Shown one piece after another: positions 43,596-54,567 of a DNA stretch of 64,000 bases. A program made the translations under genes and the position numbers. The notes beneath the pieces are model-generated. The model saw only the letters and a list, made by a program, of their open reading frames with translations. It was not told the DNA's origin and did no database searches. Within the stretch, counting starts at the first letter, position 1. Every line of letters begins with the position of its first letter. This DNA is from an uncultured beta proteobacterium (GTDB lineage Bacteria > Pseudomonadota > Gammaproteobacteria > Burkholderiales > Burkholderiaceae_C), in assembly GCA_903845935.1 (NCBI GenBank), contig CAIMZI010000118.1:1-64000 (forward strand), given 5' to 3'.

Positions 43596-44510
43596 TTAAT
43601 CAATAAAGCGCTCGATCAGCGCGGCCAACTGCTCGGGCTGGTCATGGTGCAGCATGTGGCCGGCATTGGCAATGTGGGCGGTTTCCAGCTGCGGCACGGC
43701 CTTGATGCGTTCATGGAATTCGGGCAAGTTGTAGGTGCCCTTCCACCAAAAGTCCATGCTGTTGTCCGAGGCCTCTACGGATAGCACCGGAGCCGTGATG
43801 CGTTTGAAGATTTCTTGCACCTCTTCCACCCGGTAGAGCTGGGCGTTGCTGAGTTTGTGGGCCGGATGGCCCAGGATTTGCCATTGGCCCGGGGCACTTT
43901 CTCGGGCCCAGTGGCCGGCTAGCCAATGCGCCTTGTCGGTACCCAAGCGCGGATTGGTGCGCATCAGGCGCTGGGCCACGGCCTCCAGGCTGTCGTAGTG
44001 GCGCATATCGCGCGCTCCCTGGTGCAGCGCCTTGAGCTCATCCATCCAGCGCGCATAGCGGCCCGGCGCCTGGGCCGGCACGGTGGCGGGCATACCAAAG
44101 CCTTCCAGATTGATCAGGCGGCGCACCCGCTCGGGCCGCACCCCGGCGTACATCATGACGATATTGCCGCCCATGCTGTGGCCCACCAGGTTGACGGCCT
44201 GTTGCGGGGCGTAGTGGTCCAGCAAAAAGTCCAGATCGGCCAGATAGTCCGGAAACCAGAAGTGGTCTACATCCGTCACAGCGGTCTGGCCAAAGCCGCG
44301 CCAGTCCGGGGCGATCACGTAGAGGTCGGCCGCCAGCGCGTCCACCACAAACTGGTAACTGGCAGCCACATCCATCCAGCCATGCACCATCACCAGCGGT
44401 GTCTTGCCCGGTGTCGGCTCGCCCCAGACCTGGACGTGGTAGCGGAGCCCGCGCACAGGGATAAATTCGCTCTTGAAACTTCGTTTGACTTGGTACATTC
44501 GGGCAATCAT
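43596..44510 (-). CDS. Alpha/beta hydrolase
   Basis: About 304 residues of alpha/beta hydrolase fold. The oxyanion region MVHGWMDVAASY, nucleophile elbow GHSMGGN (Ser), acid in VEASDNSMDF and His in NAGHMLHHDQP form the catalytic set. Substrate not predictable; relatives include esterases and epoxide or haloalkane hydrolases. Start choices are ATG 44510 and ATG 44498, neither with a good ribosome site. It is divergent from the broken acyl-CoA synthetase gene, 13 nt apart, so the two may share control. Confidence 0.85.
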   Translation of the reverse strand: MIARMYQVKRSFKSEFIPVRGLRYHVQVWGEPTPGKTPLVMVHGWMDVAASYQFVVDALAADLYVIAPDWRGFGQTAVTDVDHFWFPDYLADLDFLLDHYAPQQAVNLVGHSMGGNIVMMYAGVRPERVRRLINLEGFGMPATVPAQAPGRYARWMDELKALHQGARDMRHYDSLEAVAQRLMRTNPRLGTDKAHWLAGHWARESAPGQWQILGHPAHKLSNAQLYRVEEVQEIFKRITAPVLSVEASDNSMDFWWKGTYNLPEFHERIKAVPQLETAHIANAGHMLHHDQPEQLAALIERFID

Positions 44511-44523
44511 AAGGAGAAGCGCC

Positions 44524-46320
44524 GTGTCCCCTCGTCCTGCCCATGTCACCAAGGTGATCACTGAGACCCTGCCCGAGGGCTATCGCCGCCTGCACAGCAG
44601 TTTTCGCTGGCAGGTGCCGGCGCAATTCAACATTGCCCAGGTCTGCAGCCAGCGCTGGGCCGAGCGTCCGGATGCGGCCACTCGTGTCGCCATCCGCAGC
44701 TACGCCGACGGCGCGCCGCAGGCCGCCTGGAGTTACACCGAGCTGCAGGAGCAGGCCAATCGCTTGTCCCATGTTCTTGCTGGCCTGGGCGTTCAGCGCG
44801 GCGACCGGGTGGCGATTGTGATGCCGCAACGCTTCGAGACGGCTGTCGCCTACATGGCCGTGCTGCAAATGGGGGCGGTGGCCATGCCGCTGTCGATGCT
44901 GTTTGGCCCGGAAGCTTTGGAATACCGGCTGCAAAACAGCGAGGCGGTGTTGGTGATTGCCGACGCGCTGGCCTTGCCAGGGCTGCGCCTGGTGCGTGGT
45001 GACTGCCCCTTGTTGCACAACGTGATCGGCGTGGGCATGTTGTACGCCACGCAGGAGGTGGCCGAGGTCAATTACGCCGAGGCGCTGCGTGCGGCCGCAC
45101 CGATCTTTGAGCCGGTGGACAGTGCTGCCGATGATCCGGCCATCCTGATCTACACCAGCGGCACCACCGGCAACCCCAAGGGCGCGCTGCTTGCACACCG
45201 CGCGCTGATTGGCAACCTGAGCGGCTTTGTCTGCAGCCAGAACTGGTTTGGCTTTGATGGGGTAGACAACGCCGATTCCAAGGCGGTGTTCTGGTAGCCC
45301 GCCGACTGGGCCTGGACCGGCGGCCTGATGGACGCCTTGCTGCCCACGCTGTATTTTGGTTGCACCATCGTCGCCCACTCCGGGCGCTTTGATCCGCAGG
45401 GTGCGCTCGAATTGATGGGGCGCTGCGGCGTGACGCACACGTTTTTGTTTCCAACCGCCATCAAGTCCATGATGAAGGCCTGCCCTGGAACAAAGCGTAA
45501 AACGGTGCAGGCGCAGTACGGCTTGCAGCTGCAGGCCCTGATGAGCGCCGGTGAGGCCATGGGCGATGCGGTGTTTGGCTATTGCGAGCAGCAGCTCGGC
45601 ATCACACCCAATGAAATGTTTGGCCAAACGGAAATCAACTACATCGTCGGGAATTGCGCCAAGCAATGGCCGCCCAAACCCGGCAGCATGGGCATGGGCT
45701 ATCCCGGCCACCGGGTGGCGGTGATTGACGAGGACGGATGCGAATGCGCGGTGGGTGTGCCGGGCGATGTGGCGCTGAACCGCTTCGACATCCATGGCGA
45801 TCCGGACCCGATCTTTTTTCTGGGCTATTGGAAGAACGATGCCGCCACCCAGGAGAAGTTCACCGGCGACTGGTGTCGCACTGGCGACCTGGCGGTGCGC
45901 GATGACCAGGGCTATCTTTGGTACCAGGGTCGCAGCGACGATATCTTCAAGTCCTCCGGCTACCGCATTGGTCCGGGCGAGATCGAGAACTGCCTGGTCA
46001 AACACCCTGCCGTGGCCAATGCCGCCGTGGTGCCCAAGCCCGACGCCGAGCGCGGCGCCGTGGTCAAGGCCTATGTAGTGCTGGCGCCCGACGCCCTGGC
46101 CGCCTGCGGCAACAGCAGCAGCGCACGTGCGGAGCTGCATGCAGAGATCACCAAAGCCTTGCAGTTGCATGTAAAGGGCCTGCTGGCGCCCTATGAATAC
46201 CCCAAGGAAATCGAGTTTGTCGACGCCCTGCCCATGACCACCACCGGCAAGGTGCAGCGCCGCGTGCTGCGTCTGCAGGAGCAGGCCAGGGCGCGCGGCG
46301 AGGGGGAGCCGCAAGCCTGA
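44524..46320 (+). pseudogene. AMP-forming acyl-CoA synthetase interrupted by an in-frame TAG
   Basis: A 598-codon frame with the adenylate-forming family features: P-loop-like YTSGTTGNPKGALLAH, GQTE, TGDLAVRDDQGY, the hinge region GRSDDIFKSSGYRIGP and the C-terminal catalytic Lys in TTTGKVQRR. An amber TAG at 45295-45297 (after VFW) stands where relatives have a residue before PADWAWTGG; both halves are otherwise intact and in the same frame. GTG 44524 is supported by AGGAG 7 nt upstream. One base change from a sense codon would restore it, so this is a very young pseudogene, readthrough, or a sequencing error. It probably activated medium- or short-chain fatty acids. Confidence 0.85.
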
Positions 46321-46330
46321 GCGCTGCGAG

Positions 46331-47908
46331 TTAGGTGAGTGCGAGCAAGGACCGGCTTTGCCCTTCGTCGAGTTGAAAGACGGACACCGCATGGACCAGA
46401 TCGCCGGCCTGTGCCTTCAGGCCGCTGGCGGCGGCGGCAATCTGTTCCACCAGGGCGGCATTCTGTTGCGTTACGCGATCCATTTGCGTGACCGCATCGC
46501 CCACCTGGGCCACACCCGACGCCTGTTCGTTGCTGGCCGCGCTGATGTCGCCCATCATGTCCGTGACGCGCCGGATGGATGCGACCACTTCGCTCATGGT
46601 GCTGCCGGCTTCATCGACCAGGGCCGTACCCTGGCCCACCCGCTCCACGCTGGCATTGATCAGCAGTTTGATTTCCTTGGCCGCCTCAGCCGAACGCCCG
46701 GCCAGCGAGCGCACCTCACTGGCCACAACGGCAAAGCCGCGTCCCTGCTCACCGGCACGGGCCGCTTCCACGGCGGCATTGAGGGCCAGGATATTGGTCT
46801 GAAAGGCGATGCCGTCGATGACCGAAATAATGTCCGAAATCCGGCGCGAGGAGCTGTTGATTTCCTTCATGGTGTCCACCACCTTGCCCACCACATTGCC
46901 ACCCCGGGCCGCAACCTCGCACGCATGGGCGGCGAGCTGATTGGCCTCGCGGGCGTTGTCGGCGTTGTGCTTGACCTGGGAACTCAGCTCCTCCATGGAG
47001 GCGGCGGTTTCTTCCAAGGCGCTGGCCTGCTGTTCGGTGCGGGCGCTGAGGTCGTGGTTGCCCTGCGCAATTTCGGAACTGGCCGTTGCCACGCCTTCCG
47101 AGCCCCGGCGCACGTTGGAGACCACCGTGGAGAGGTTCTGGCGCATGGATTCCAGTGAGCGCAGCAGTTCGGCAATTTCGTCGTTGCCTTCGGGCTGCAG
47201 GGCTTGCGTCATGTTGCCGCTGGACATCTCTTTGGCCACGCGCACCGCATCGGCAATCGGGCCGGTGATGGCCCGGGTGATCGTCACGGCCAGGGCGGCG
47301 CCGATCAGCATTGCGGCAAGCATGGCGCCGATGACGGTCAGGCGGCCTTTGGACACCACCTTCTGGGTCTCCGCCCAGACCGCATCGCCCTCGCTTGCGT
47401 TGTAGGAGGAGATCTTGTTCATGGCTTCCATGGCCGCGTCGAAGGGCTTGCCCACCTGGTCCTTGTACATGTCCTCGGCCATGCTGGCGTTGTTTACGCG
47501 GGACAGTTCCAGCATTTTGGCGCCCGCCGCGTACCACGCATCGCGCGACTTCTTGTAGCTGGCAAAGGCCTGGACTTCGACCTCCGAGCTGAAGACGTTC
47601 GTCGCCTTGGCGTCCAGACCATCCATCTGCTTGCGCATGTCGGCAATGGCCGCTTCCTGCTGTTCCTTGATGGCGGGATCGGAGGCCAGCAGATGCAGGG
47701 CTTCTGCGCGGCGCACGCCGTTGAGCAGACCGCTGAGCTTGGCCGCATATTGCACGCTGGGCAGGTTGTTGGTGGCGATCAGTTCGGTCTTGACGGACAG
47801 ATTGGAAAATTGCGACAAGGCCAGCCAGCCCAGCAGCAGGGTGAGGGCCAGCACGCTGGAAAATCCAAGGGCAAGTTTGCTGCCAATTTTTAAATTGGAG
47901 AGATGCAT
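46331..47908 (-). CDS. Methyl-accepting chemotaxis protein (4HB sensor)
   Basis: A 525-residue Tar-like receptor. Transmembrane helix 1 (about 10-32), a periplasmic four-helix-bundle sensor (about 35-185), helix 2 (about 190-212), a HAMP domain (about 213-265) and the cytoplasmic signalling domain with hairpin tip [38 protein letters not shown]. There is no C-terminal CheR-binding pentapeptide. A ribosome site AGGAAGG precedes the start. It is convergent with the acyl-CoA synthetase and divergent from the aldo/keto reductase. Ligand unknown. Confidence 0.93.
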   Translation of the reverse strand: MHLSNLKIGSKLALGFSSVLALTLLLGWLALSQFSNLSVKTELIATNNLPSVQYAAKLSGLLNGVRRAEALHLLASDPAIKEQQEAAIADMRKQMDGLDAKATNVFSSEVEVQAFASYKKSRDAWYAAGAKMLELSRVNNASMAEDMYKDQVGKPFDAAMEAMNKISSYNASEGDAVWAETQKVVSKGRLTVIGAMLAAMLIGAALAVTITRAITGPIADAVRVAKEMSSGNMTQALQPEGNDEIAELLRSLESMRQNLSTVVSNVRRGSEGVATASSEIAQGNHDLSARTEQQASALEETAASMEELSSQVKHNADNAREANQLAAHACEVAARGGNVVGKVVDTMKEINSSSRRISDIISVIDGIAFQTNILALNAAVEAARAGEQGRGFAVVASEVRSLAGRSAEAAKEIKLLINASVERVGQGTALVDEAGSTMSEVVASIRRVTDMMGDISAASNEQASGVAQVGDAVTQMDRVTQQNAALVEQIAAAASGLKAQAGDLVHAVSVFQLDEGQSRSLLALT

Positions 47909-48120
47909 GGCGCGTGGCCTTCCTGAAGTTGTTATTGGGTTTTGTCACAGCGACAGCCCGATGCTAGGGTCTTAATCTGAATTGAACGCGAGGGTTATCC
48001 CTGTGCAATCAGCACCTATGTGTGCCCAGCAAGCGCCGTCAGGCCTTCGTCGCTACACTAACTTCCGATAGGCTGTGCATGCCGCACGCCGCAACCCTCC
48101 ACCCTACCGTTTTACGTCCC

Positions 48121-49188
48121 ATGAATCTTGTACCACTCGGTCAAAGCGACCTGCGCGTCACCCCCATCTGCCTGGGCACCATGACCTTTGGCGAACAGGT
48201 CAGCGAGGCCGACAGCCACGCCATCCTGAGCCGCTCGCTGGAGCGCGGCGTCAACTTCATCGACACCGCCGAAATGTACGCCGTGCCGCCCAAGGCCGAG
48301 ACCTTTCAGACCACCGAAAAAATTGTCGGCAACTGGCTGGAACAAAACCCCGGCGCACGCGACAAACTGGTGCTGGCCACCAAGGTAGCCGGCCCTTCGC
48401 GCGGCATGCCCTGGATTCGCGGCGGCAGCCCGGACCTGACGGGCGCCGACATCATTGCGGCCTGCGAGGGCAGCCTGAAGCGACTGAAGACCGATGTGAT
48501 CGACCTCTACCAAATCCATTGGCCCACGCGCACTGTGCCCATGTTTGGCGGCGTGTACTACGAGCCTTCCAAGGAAACGCCGGGACTCACCTCCATTCAT
48601 GACCAGTTGCAAGCCCTGCAAACCCTGGTAAAAGCCGGCAAGGTGCGCGCCATCGGCCTGTCGAACGAAACGCCGTATGGCGTGCATGAATTTGTGCGCC
48701 TGGCCGAGCAGCATGGCCTGCCGCGCATTGCCACGGTGCAAAACGCCTATTGCCTGATCAATCGTGGGCTGGAAAATGGCCTGGACGAAACCATGCACCG
48801 CCTGGACGTGTCGCTGTTGGCCTATTCGCCGCTGGGCTTTGGTCTCTTGAGCGGCAAATACGATGCCTCGGGCATCAGCGGTCCGGACGCACCGGCACAA
48901 GGGCGCATGACCAAGTTTGAATCCATGCGCAAGCAGCGCTGGGGTCGCGCCGAGTCGCTTGCCGCAGCATGCCGCTATAACGCATTGGCGCGCGAATACG
49001 GACTCACACCCACGCAAATGGCGCTGGCCTTTTGCTACACCAAGTGGCAGGTGAAGAGCACCATCATCGGCGTGACCTCGCTGGCGCAACTCGATGAGGA
49101 TCTGGACGCCTGGGGCACCACGCTGCCCGAGGAGCTGCTGAAAAAGATTGACGCTGTGCGTTGGGACATCCGCGACCCAGCGGCCTGA
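48121..49188 (+). CDS. Aldo/keto reductase (Tas-like)
   Basis: A 355-residue NADP(H)-dependent oxidoreductase with the TIM-barrel signatures GTMTFGEQ, NFIDTAEMYAVPP (catalytic Asp and Tyr), a Lys in VLATKVAGPSRG and DLYQIHWPTRT. NADP-binding residues lie near the end (STIIGVTSLAQL). The MYAVPPKAETF region is typical of the Tas group, proteins linked to tyrosine auxotrophy suppression in E. coli. Real substrate unknown. ATG 48121 matches the family start; upstream in-frame codons lack homology. It lies between two chemotaxis receptor genes. Confidence 0.9.
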   Translation: MNLVPLGQSDLRVTPICLGTMTFGEQVSEADSHAILSRSLERGVNFIDTAEMYAVPPKAETFQTTEKIVGNWLEQNPGARDKLVLATKVAGPSRGMPWIRGGSPDLTGADIIAACEGSLKRLKTDVIDLYQIHWPTRTVPMFGGVYYEPSKETPGLTSIHDQLQALQTLVKAGKVRAIGLSNETPYGVHEFVRLAEQHGLPRIATVQNAYCLINRGLENGLDETMHRLDVSLLAYSPLGFGLLSGKYDASGISGPDAPAQGRMTKFESMRKQRWGRAESLAAACRYNALAREYGLTPTQMALAFCYTKWQVKSTIIGVTSLAQLDEDLDAWGTTLPEELLKKIDAVRWDIRDPAA

Positions 49189-49195
49189 GACAGGG

Positions 49196-51148
49196 TTAAG
49201 CCACGGTGCGGTGGCCGATGGCGCCGTGGCCGGGCAAATGAAACACCGCCACCGTGGCCAGCAGGTCTTGTGCCTGAGACTTGAGGCTGCTGGCGGCGGC
49301 CGCCATTTGTTCCACCAGCGCGGCATTCTGCTGCGTCACCTGATCCATCTGGCCCACCGCTTCGCCGATCTCGGCCACGCCAAGCGACTGCTCACTGCTG
49401 GCGGAACTGATCTCGCCCATGATGTCGGTGACCCGCTTGATGGCGTCCACCACCTCGGTCATGGTGGCACCGGCGTGGTCCACCAAGGTGCTGCCATGTT
49501 CCACCCGTTCCACGCTGGCGGTGATCAGCGCCTTGATTTCGCGGGCCGCCTCGGCCGAGCGACCGGCCAGCAAGCGCACCTCGCTGGCCACCACGGCAAA
49601 GCCGCGGCCTTGTTCGCCGGCGCGGGCCGCTTCCACTGCGGCGTTGAGCGCCAGGATATTGGTTTGAAAGGCAATGCCGTCGATCACGCTGATGATGTCG
49701 GCAATTTTGCGCGAGGAATTGTTGATGTCGCGCATGGTGTTCACCACCTGACCCACCACGTCGCCACCGCGCACCGCCACCGTGCTGGCGCTTTGCGCCA
49801 ACTGGTTGGCCTGGCGCGCACTGTCGGCGTTCTGGTTGACGGTGGAGCCGAGTTGCTCCATCGAGGCTGCGGTTTGCTCCAACGCACTGGCCTGCTGTTC
49901 GGTGCGGTCGGACAGGTCGTTATTGCCCTGGGCGATTTCTGCGCTGGCCGTGGCCACGCTCTCGGAGCCGTGCATCACGGCGGTCACCACCTGCTCCAGG
50001 TGTTCGCGCATGTCGGATAAGGCCGCCATCAGCTGCCCCAGTTCATTGCTGCCAAGCACCGGCACTTCGATTGCCAGATTGCCATCGGCAACGGCGCGCG
50101 CCACCCGCACGGCGTCGCCCACCGGCCCGGTAATGCTGCGCACAAAGAATACCGACAGCGCAGCACCGCCACCGAGCCCCAGCAGCAACATCAAAAGCAC
50201 CAGCAACATGGCGCGCTGCGTGGCGTCGGCACGCTCTTGCAGCACCCGGTCCATCATCTGCATGGCGTCGGCATTGAAGGCAAACAGGCCGTCTATGGTG
50301 GTGGTGAATGCGTCAAAGTACTGGGGCGCCGGGTAGTTGATTTCGGTTGCGCCCATCAGCGCCTGGTTGGCCAGCGTCAATGCTTGGTCCACGGCTGCAC
50401 GGTGGGTTTGGGCCTTGCTGTCCAATGCGGCCTGCAGCGCGGCATCGGCGTCGGTGGAAACCTTCAGGTTTCTGAACATCTGTGCCTGCAGCTCCAGCAC
50501 GCGCTTTTGCAGTGCCAGCAGGGTGGCGCGCCCTTCGGGTGGCAGCGCGCCCTGGGTCAGAAAGCCGCTGCCTATGGCGCGCATCACGCCCAGGTTTTCT
50601 GCCAGCCAGGGCATGTCGATCAGGGAGGCGCGTATCAGGTAGGCGGTGCCGGTGTCGGCGTCCAAATTCAGACCGAAGTCAGTCAGAAGCTCCTCGCTCA
50701 GCAGCAGTTCGCCGGCAATCAGCTGGGTGTGCAGCTTGGTGCTCTCTGTCGCCTTCAGCTGTTTGGTCGCCACAGCTTGCTCTAGCGTGCGCCAGCTCTG
50801 GCGCAGGTTTTGCCACTCGCTCAGGCGTTGTGCTGCCACACCGGCGGTTTTGAACTGTGCATCGGCCGCGTCCAGCGCCAGCACCAGTTTGTCCTTGAGG
50901 GCCGGGCGACGTGCCTCAAGGGCCTGGTTGCCATTGAGCATGCCAGCGGACATGCCGCGGTGGATCTGGCTGAGCTGTATCACCTTGTTGAGCGCGATCA
51001 GTGGCGCACTGCCGCGTTTTTCCAGTGTGGCCTTTTCCTGTTGCTTGAAGGAATTGCTGAAGTACAGCAGCGCTGGAAGGGCGGCAATGATCAGGGCCAG
51101 CAGGCCCAGGATCATGAACTTCTGAATCAGGCTAAGGCGGTGCTGCAT
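49196..51148 (-). CDS. Methyl-accepting chemotaxis protein (large helical sensor, NIT-like)
   Basis: A 650-residue receptor with transmembrane helices near 10-30 and 318-340, a long all-helical periplasmic sensor (about 35-315), a HAMP domain and a signalling domain with the conserved tip [21 protein letters not shown]. The periplasmic start [16 protein letters not shown] resembles NIT nitrate/nitrite sensor domains, a tentative call. ATG 51148 has a strong AGGAG ribosome site. Its signalling domain is close to that of the receptor at 46331-47908. No CheR pentapeptide is present. Confidence 0.9.
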   Translation of the reverse strand: MQHRLSLIQKFMILGLLALIIAALPALLYFSNSFKQQEKATLEKRGSAPLIALNKVIQLSQIHRGMSAGMLNGNQALEARRPALKDKLVLALDAADAQFKTAGVAAQRLSEWQNLRQSWRTLEQAVATKQLKATESTKLHTQLIAGELLLSEELLTDFGLNLDADTGTAYLIRASLIDMPWLAENLGVMRAIGSGFLTQGALPPEGRATLLALQKRVLELQAQMFRNLKVSTDADAALQAALDSKAQTHRAAVDQALTLANQALMGATEINYPAPQYFDAFTTTIDGLFAFNADAMQMMDRVLQERADATQRAMLLVLLMLLLGLGGGAALSVFFVRSITGPVGDAVRVARAVADGNLAIEVPVLGSNELGQLMAALSDMREHLEQVVTAVMHGSESVATASAEIAQGNNDLSDRTEQQASALEQTAASMEQLGSTVNQNADSARQANQLAQSASTVAVRGGDVVGQVVNTMRDINNSSRKIADIISVIDGIAFQTNILALNAAVEAARAGEQGRGFAVVASEVRLLAGRSAEAAREIKALITASVERVEHGSTLVDHAGATMTEVVDAIKRVTDIMGEISSASSEQSLGVAEIGEAVGQMDQVTQQNAALVEQMAAAASSLKSQAQDLLATVAVFHLPGHGAIGHRTVA

Positions 51149-51239
51149 ACAAGTCTCCTGCATTGATATTTGATCGCACAGGTGCGGTGCGAATAGTGAG
51201 CCCCGATGACTCCGGGCACCGAATGATATTACGCGGAAT

Positions 51240-51830
51240 TCAAGCGCTGCCGGATTGCGCCGCGTTCTTACCCTTGAAGGGGGCGTAAAACGCCTGAATG
51301 CGGGCCATGTCGGCCTCCAGATCGCCGCTGGGGTGAAACACCGGGCCCAGGCCGCTGAGCTTGCGCTCGTAATCCATATAGGCCAGAACGATGGGCACGC
51401 CCGCGCCGGTGGCAATGTAGTAGAAGCCGGTTTTCCAGTAGCGCACCTTGCTGCGCGTGCCCTCTGGTGGCACCACCAATTGCAGCGGCCCGTCGGCTGC
51501 TTGTATGGCCTGTACCGAGGCCGCCACCAGATTGTTGGCACTTTCGCGTTGCACCGGAATGCCGCCCAGCCACATCATCAGTCCGCGAAACGGTGGCTTG
51601 AAAATTTGCTCCTTGCCCATCCAGTAGATGCGCAGGCGCAGCGCAAAGGCCACCATCAAGGTGTAGGGCAGGTCCCAGTTGCTGGTGTGGGGTGCGGCGA
51701 TCAGTACGCTTTTTTGCCCATCGGGCGGCAGGCTGCCTTCGATCTTCCAGCCTGTGAGTCTGAGAAAGGCGATGGAAAAGCCGCGCAGCAGGGTATTCAC
51801 TGCCGGCGTATCAAAAATCGTTCTATGCAT
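51240..51830 (-). CDS. Lysophospholipid acyltransferase family protein (PlsC-like)
   Basis: A 196-residue membrane-associated acyltransferase. The HX4D catalytic motif is HTSNWD, and the substrate-binding block is PPEGTRS (PEGTR), as in 1-acyl-glycerol-3-phosphate acyltransferases. The short N-terminal amphipathic region [15 protein letters not shown] suits membrane attachment. I used ATG 51830 ([12 protein letters not shown]); the frame extends upstream across the neighbouring ybaK start. It probably acylates a lysophospholipid or related lipid. The gene is divergent from ybaK. Confidence 0.85.
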   Translation of the reverse strand: MHRTIFDTPAVNTLLRGFSIAFLRLTGWKIEGSLPPDGQKSVLIAAPHTSNWDLPYTLMVAFALRLRIYWMGKEQIFKPPFRGLMMWLGGIPVQRESANNLVAASVQAIQAADGPLQLVVPPEGTRSKVRYWKTGFYYIATGAGVPIVLAYMDYERKLSGLGPVFHPSGDLEADMARIQAFYAPFKGKNAAQSGSA

Positions 51831-51874
51831 ATAGGAGGCGGATTCTAGTTGGCAGCACAAGCGAAAATGCTGAC

Positions 51875-52360
51875 ATGGCAAAACACGTTTCAGAAACCCC
51901 GGCGACCCAGCTGCTCAAGGCCAACAAGGTGGTATTTACCGAGCATCCTTACGACTATCTGGAGCATGGCGGTGCCCTGCATAGCGCCGAGCTGCTGGGC
52001 TTGGATCCGTTCATGGTGGTGAAGACCCTGATCATGCAGGACCAGGATGCCAAGCCACTGGTGGTGCTGATGCATGGCAACCGCAAGGTCTCCACCAAAA
52101 ACCTGGCGCGCCAGATCGGCGCCAAATCGGTGGAGCCCTGCGCCCCCGAGGTGGCTAACCGGCACAGCGGCTATTTGGTGGGTGGCACCTCGCCCTTTGG
52201 CACGCGCAAGTCCATGCCTGTGTATATCGAGGAAACGATTCTGAGCCTGCCCCGGATACTGATCAATGGCGGGCGGCGCGGTTATCTGGTGGGCTTGGAT
52301 CCGCAACTCTGCCTGGTATTGCTGTCGGCAAAAAAGGTACAGTGCGCGCTGGCCGATTGA
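51875..52360 (+). CDS. ybaK: Cys-tRNA(Pro)/Cys-tRNA(Cys) deacylase YbaK
   Basis: A 161-residue trans-editing factor of the YbaK/EbsC family that hydrolyses misacylated Cys-tRNA(Pro). The fold signature runs from TPATQLLKANKVVFTEHPY through KTLIMQ and the conserved Lys in NRKVSTKNLARQIG to GYLVGGTSPFGTRKSMPVYIE. Length is standard. The plsY gene follows 36 nt later in the same direction. Confidence 0.93.
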   Translation: MAKHVSETPATQLLKANKVVFTEHPYDYLEHGGALHSAELLGLDPFMVVKTLIMQDQDAKPLVVLMHGNRKVSTKNLARQIGAKSVEPCAPEVANRHSGYLVGGTSPFGTRKSMPVYIEETILSLPRILINGGRRGYLVGLDPQLCLVLLSAKKVQCALAD

Positions 52361-52396
52361 GAAGCAACAGGCGGCCTTTTCACAGGAGAACTTGGT

Positions 52397-53035
52397 TTGA
52401 ATTCGATTGCAGTGGTGTATCCCCTTTTGGCAACCCTGGCGGCCTATGCCGTGGGTTCGCTCTCGTTTGCCGTCATCGTCAGCCGCGCCATGGGCTTGAA
52501 CGACCCGCGCAGCTATGGCAGCAAGAACCCGGGCGCCACCAATGTGCTGCGCTCCGGCAGCAAGCTTGCGGCCATCGTGACGCTGTTGCTGGACGCGCTC
52601 AAGGGCTGGCTGCCGTTGGTGCTGGTCAAGTGGTTTGGCAAGCCCTATGGGCTGGAAGAGGGCACGCTGGCCCTGGTCGCCCTGGCCGCATTCCTGGGCC
52701 ATTTGTATCCGGTGTTTTTCCGCTTCATAGGCGGCAAGGGCGTGGCCACGGCACTTGGTGTGATTGTCGGCATCAACCCGTTGCTGGGTCTGGCCGTGCT
52801 CGCGTCTTTTGCGATCGTAGTGTTCTTTTCTCGCTATGTCTCACTGGCTTCCATGGTTGCCGCGGTGTTTGCGCCGGTGTATTACGTGTTTGGCGACGGC
52901 ATGGCCTGGTACGCTGACAACCGGGTGCTGCTGTCCATGGCGCTGATGTCAGGTCTGCTGGTCTGGCGCCACTACGAGAACGTCAACCGCCTGCTCAAGG
53001 GCACCGAGTCGCGCCTAGGCAAGAAGAAAGTTTGA
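52397..53035 (+). CDS. plsY: Acyl-phosphate glycerol-3-phosphate acyltransferase PlsY
   Basis: A 212-residue inner-membrane acyltransferase that makes lysophosphatidic acid from acyl phosphate and glycerol 3-phosphate. All three signature motifs are seen: [23 protein letters not shown] and the [21 protein letters not shown] block. Five hydrophobic helices are predicted. The start is TTG 52397, supported by AGGAG at 52384-52388 and by the normal N-terminal length. It ends 22 nt before the end of a convergent gene. Confidence 0.95.
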   Translation: MNSIAVVYPLLATLAAYAVGSLSFAVIVSRAMGLNDPRSYGSKNPGATNVLRSGSKLAAIVTLLLDALKGWLPLVLVKWFGKPYGLEEGTLALVALAAFLGHLYPVFFRFIGGKGVATALGVIVGINPLLGLAVLASFAIVVFFSRYVSLASMVAAVFAPVYYVFGDGMAWYADNRVLLSMALMSGLLVWRHYENVNRLLKGTESRLGKKKV

Positions 53036-53057
53036 AGCTGGCGTGGGGGCGATATCT

Positions 53058-54014
53058 TCAGGCGAACAGTTCGCCCGCAAAGCTGCCCAGTCGCAGAATT
53101 TGGTAATGGTTGAGTTGGGCCCGCAGGCCGGAGGCCGGTAATGCCACGCGGATGGCCGGCGTGCCCTGGGCGGTGGCATGCAGGCGCGGGGCAGACAGCA
53201 ACTGCCCTTCGGCCGAGCCCACAATGGCCACATAGGGCAGGTTGGCCTTCAGGCTGCGGCGCAGCACCACGCCAAGTTCATCGTTGTCCATGCGCACAAA
53301 GGTGCCGGGCGGGCACAGACCCACCACGCACATCAGAGCCTGGCCAATTACGTCGGCAGGGCTGTTGGCCATCACCGAAAGTGCCGACTCGGTGGCCGTG
53401 CGGCCGGCCCGTGACAGGCGCGGACTGATCATGGCCGCGTAACGGTCCACCATCTTCAGAATGCGGCACAGTCGCACGGTAATCGGTGCGCTGCCAAGGT
53501 CGCCGCTGTCCATGCGGCTATCGTGGTGGCTGCCCACGATCTCCAGCCAGTCCTCATCCTGCACACCCAAGTTGCCCAGCAGCATGGCGCCCTTGACCGG
53601 GTGCAGGCGGATCATCTCCTGCTGTGCCTGCGAGGGCCTTTCGCTCTGATTGGCCAGCAGGTCCTGCATGGCAGTCATGGCCACATTCATGGTCAGGGCG
53701 GCACGCACCAGACTGTCGCGCTCGCGGGGTGCAAGCTTCAGCATCGCCGCCGTCAGGTGGCACAGCACGGCGCAGATCAGCGAATGCGAGGCGCTATAAC
53801 CCACCGGCGAATTGCTGGCCAGCTGGAACAGCAGATACAGGCCAGCATCCGGGTCGCGCTGCATCAGGGCTTGCATCCAGCGGTCGTATTGCAGCACGCG
53901 GGGGGCAAACTCCTGGCTGCTTTGCGGGTGGCTCAGGATGATGCCCAGGCCCGACTCCAGGTCCGACCATTCGGCCAACAGGTCCTCGTATTCGTTGGCG
54001 TCCTTTACGTGCAT
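53058..54014 (-). CDS. HD-GYP-like protein with lost metal site
   Basis: A 318-residue cytoplasmic protein whose middle (about 85-215) follows the helical layout of HD-GYP c-di-GMP phosphodiesterases: SASHSLICAVLCHL, HPVKGAMLLGNLG and GSHHDSRMDSGD stand where HS..VA, HP..G..LL and HHE..DGSGYP usually lie. The HD doublet itself (normally GLLHDIGK) is absent, replaced by AALTMNVAM, and the GYP motif is gone, so catalysis is unlikely. The C-terminal ~100 residues form a beta-rich domain. It could be a c-di-GMP-responsive or scaffold protein. Confidence 0.7.
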   Translation of the reverse strand: MHVKDANEYEDLLAEWSDLESGLGIILSHPQSSQEFAPRVLQYDRWMQALMQRDPDAGLYLLFQLASNSPVGYSASHSLICAVLCHLTAAMLKLAPRERDSLVRAALTMNVAMTAMQDLLANQSERPSQAQQEMIRLHPVKGAMLLGNLGVQDEDWLEIVGSHHDSRMDSGDLGSAPITVRLCRILKMVDRYAAMISPRLSRAGRTATESALSVMANSPADVIGQALMCVVGLCPPGTFVRMDNDELGVVLRRSLKANLPYVAIVGSAEGQLLSAPRLHATAQGTPAIRVALPASGLRAQLNHYQILRLGSFAGELFA

Positions 54015-54045
54015 GGCGCTGCCGGTTCTTTAGTCGCCTGTTGGC

Positions 54046-54531
54046 CTAATCGCGGAAGTTGTCAAAACTCAGCGGCATGTCGGGCACTTCCTTTTTGATC
54101 AGGGCCATGGCGGCCTGCAGGTCGTCGCGCTTGGTGCCGCTGACGCGCAATTTGCCGTCTTGAATCGCGGCCTGGACCTTCATCTTGCTGTCCTTGATGA
54201 TGCGTTGGATTTTTTTGCCCAGTTCGGTCTCGATGCCATCGCGCAGCTTGATCACCTGCTTGACCTTGTCGCCGCCTATCTTGGCCACGTCGCCCTTGTC
54301 CAGAAAACGCACGTCGATGTTCTGTTTGGTGAGTTTGTTGCGCAGGATGTCCTCGATCTGGCCAAGCTGGAAGTCGGCGTCGCCAATCAGGGTGATTTCC
54401 TTGTCTTTGAGCTCAATGCTGGCGGGTGTGCCCTTGAAGTCAAAGCGCGTACCAATTTCTTTGGCGGTGTTTTCCACGGCGTGTTTCACGTCAACCATCT
54501 TGGCTTCGCAAACGGTGTCAAAAGAGGGCAT
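54046..54531 (-). CDS. yajQ: YajQ-family nucleotide-binding protein
   Basis: A 161-residue protein of the YajQ family with its highly conserved start [10 protein letters not shown], then [32 protein letters not shown] and the C-terminal [14 protein letters not shown]. Two ferredoxin-like RNP folds bind nucleotides; some relatives act as c-di-GMP effectors. ATG 54531 matches the family start; a TTG 12 nt upstream is less likely. It lies 37 nt from the divergent murB gene. Confidence 0.94.
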   Translation of the reverse strand: MPSFDTVCEAKMVDVKHAVENTAKEIGTRFDFKGTPASIELKDKEITLIGDADFQLGQIEDILRNKLTKQNIDVRFLDKGDVAKIGGDKVKQVIKLRDGIETELGKKIQRIIKDSKMKVQAAIQDGKLRVSGTKRDDLQAAMALIKKEVPDMPLSFDNFRD

Positions 54532-54567
54532 AGGGGTACTCAAAAAAAGCGGTGAGACAATCCCGCC

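Noticed and set aside
44038-46392. 784-codon minus-strand frame opposite the acyl-CoA synthetase
   Set aside because: Composition of a shadow frame; the plus-strand gene has all family motifs despite its one TAG.
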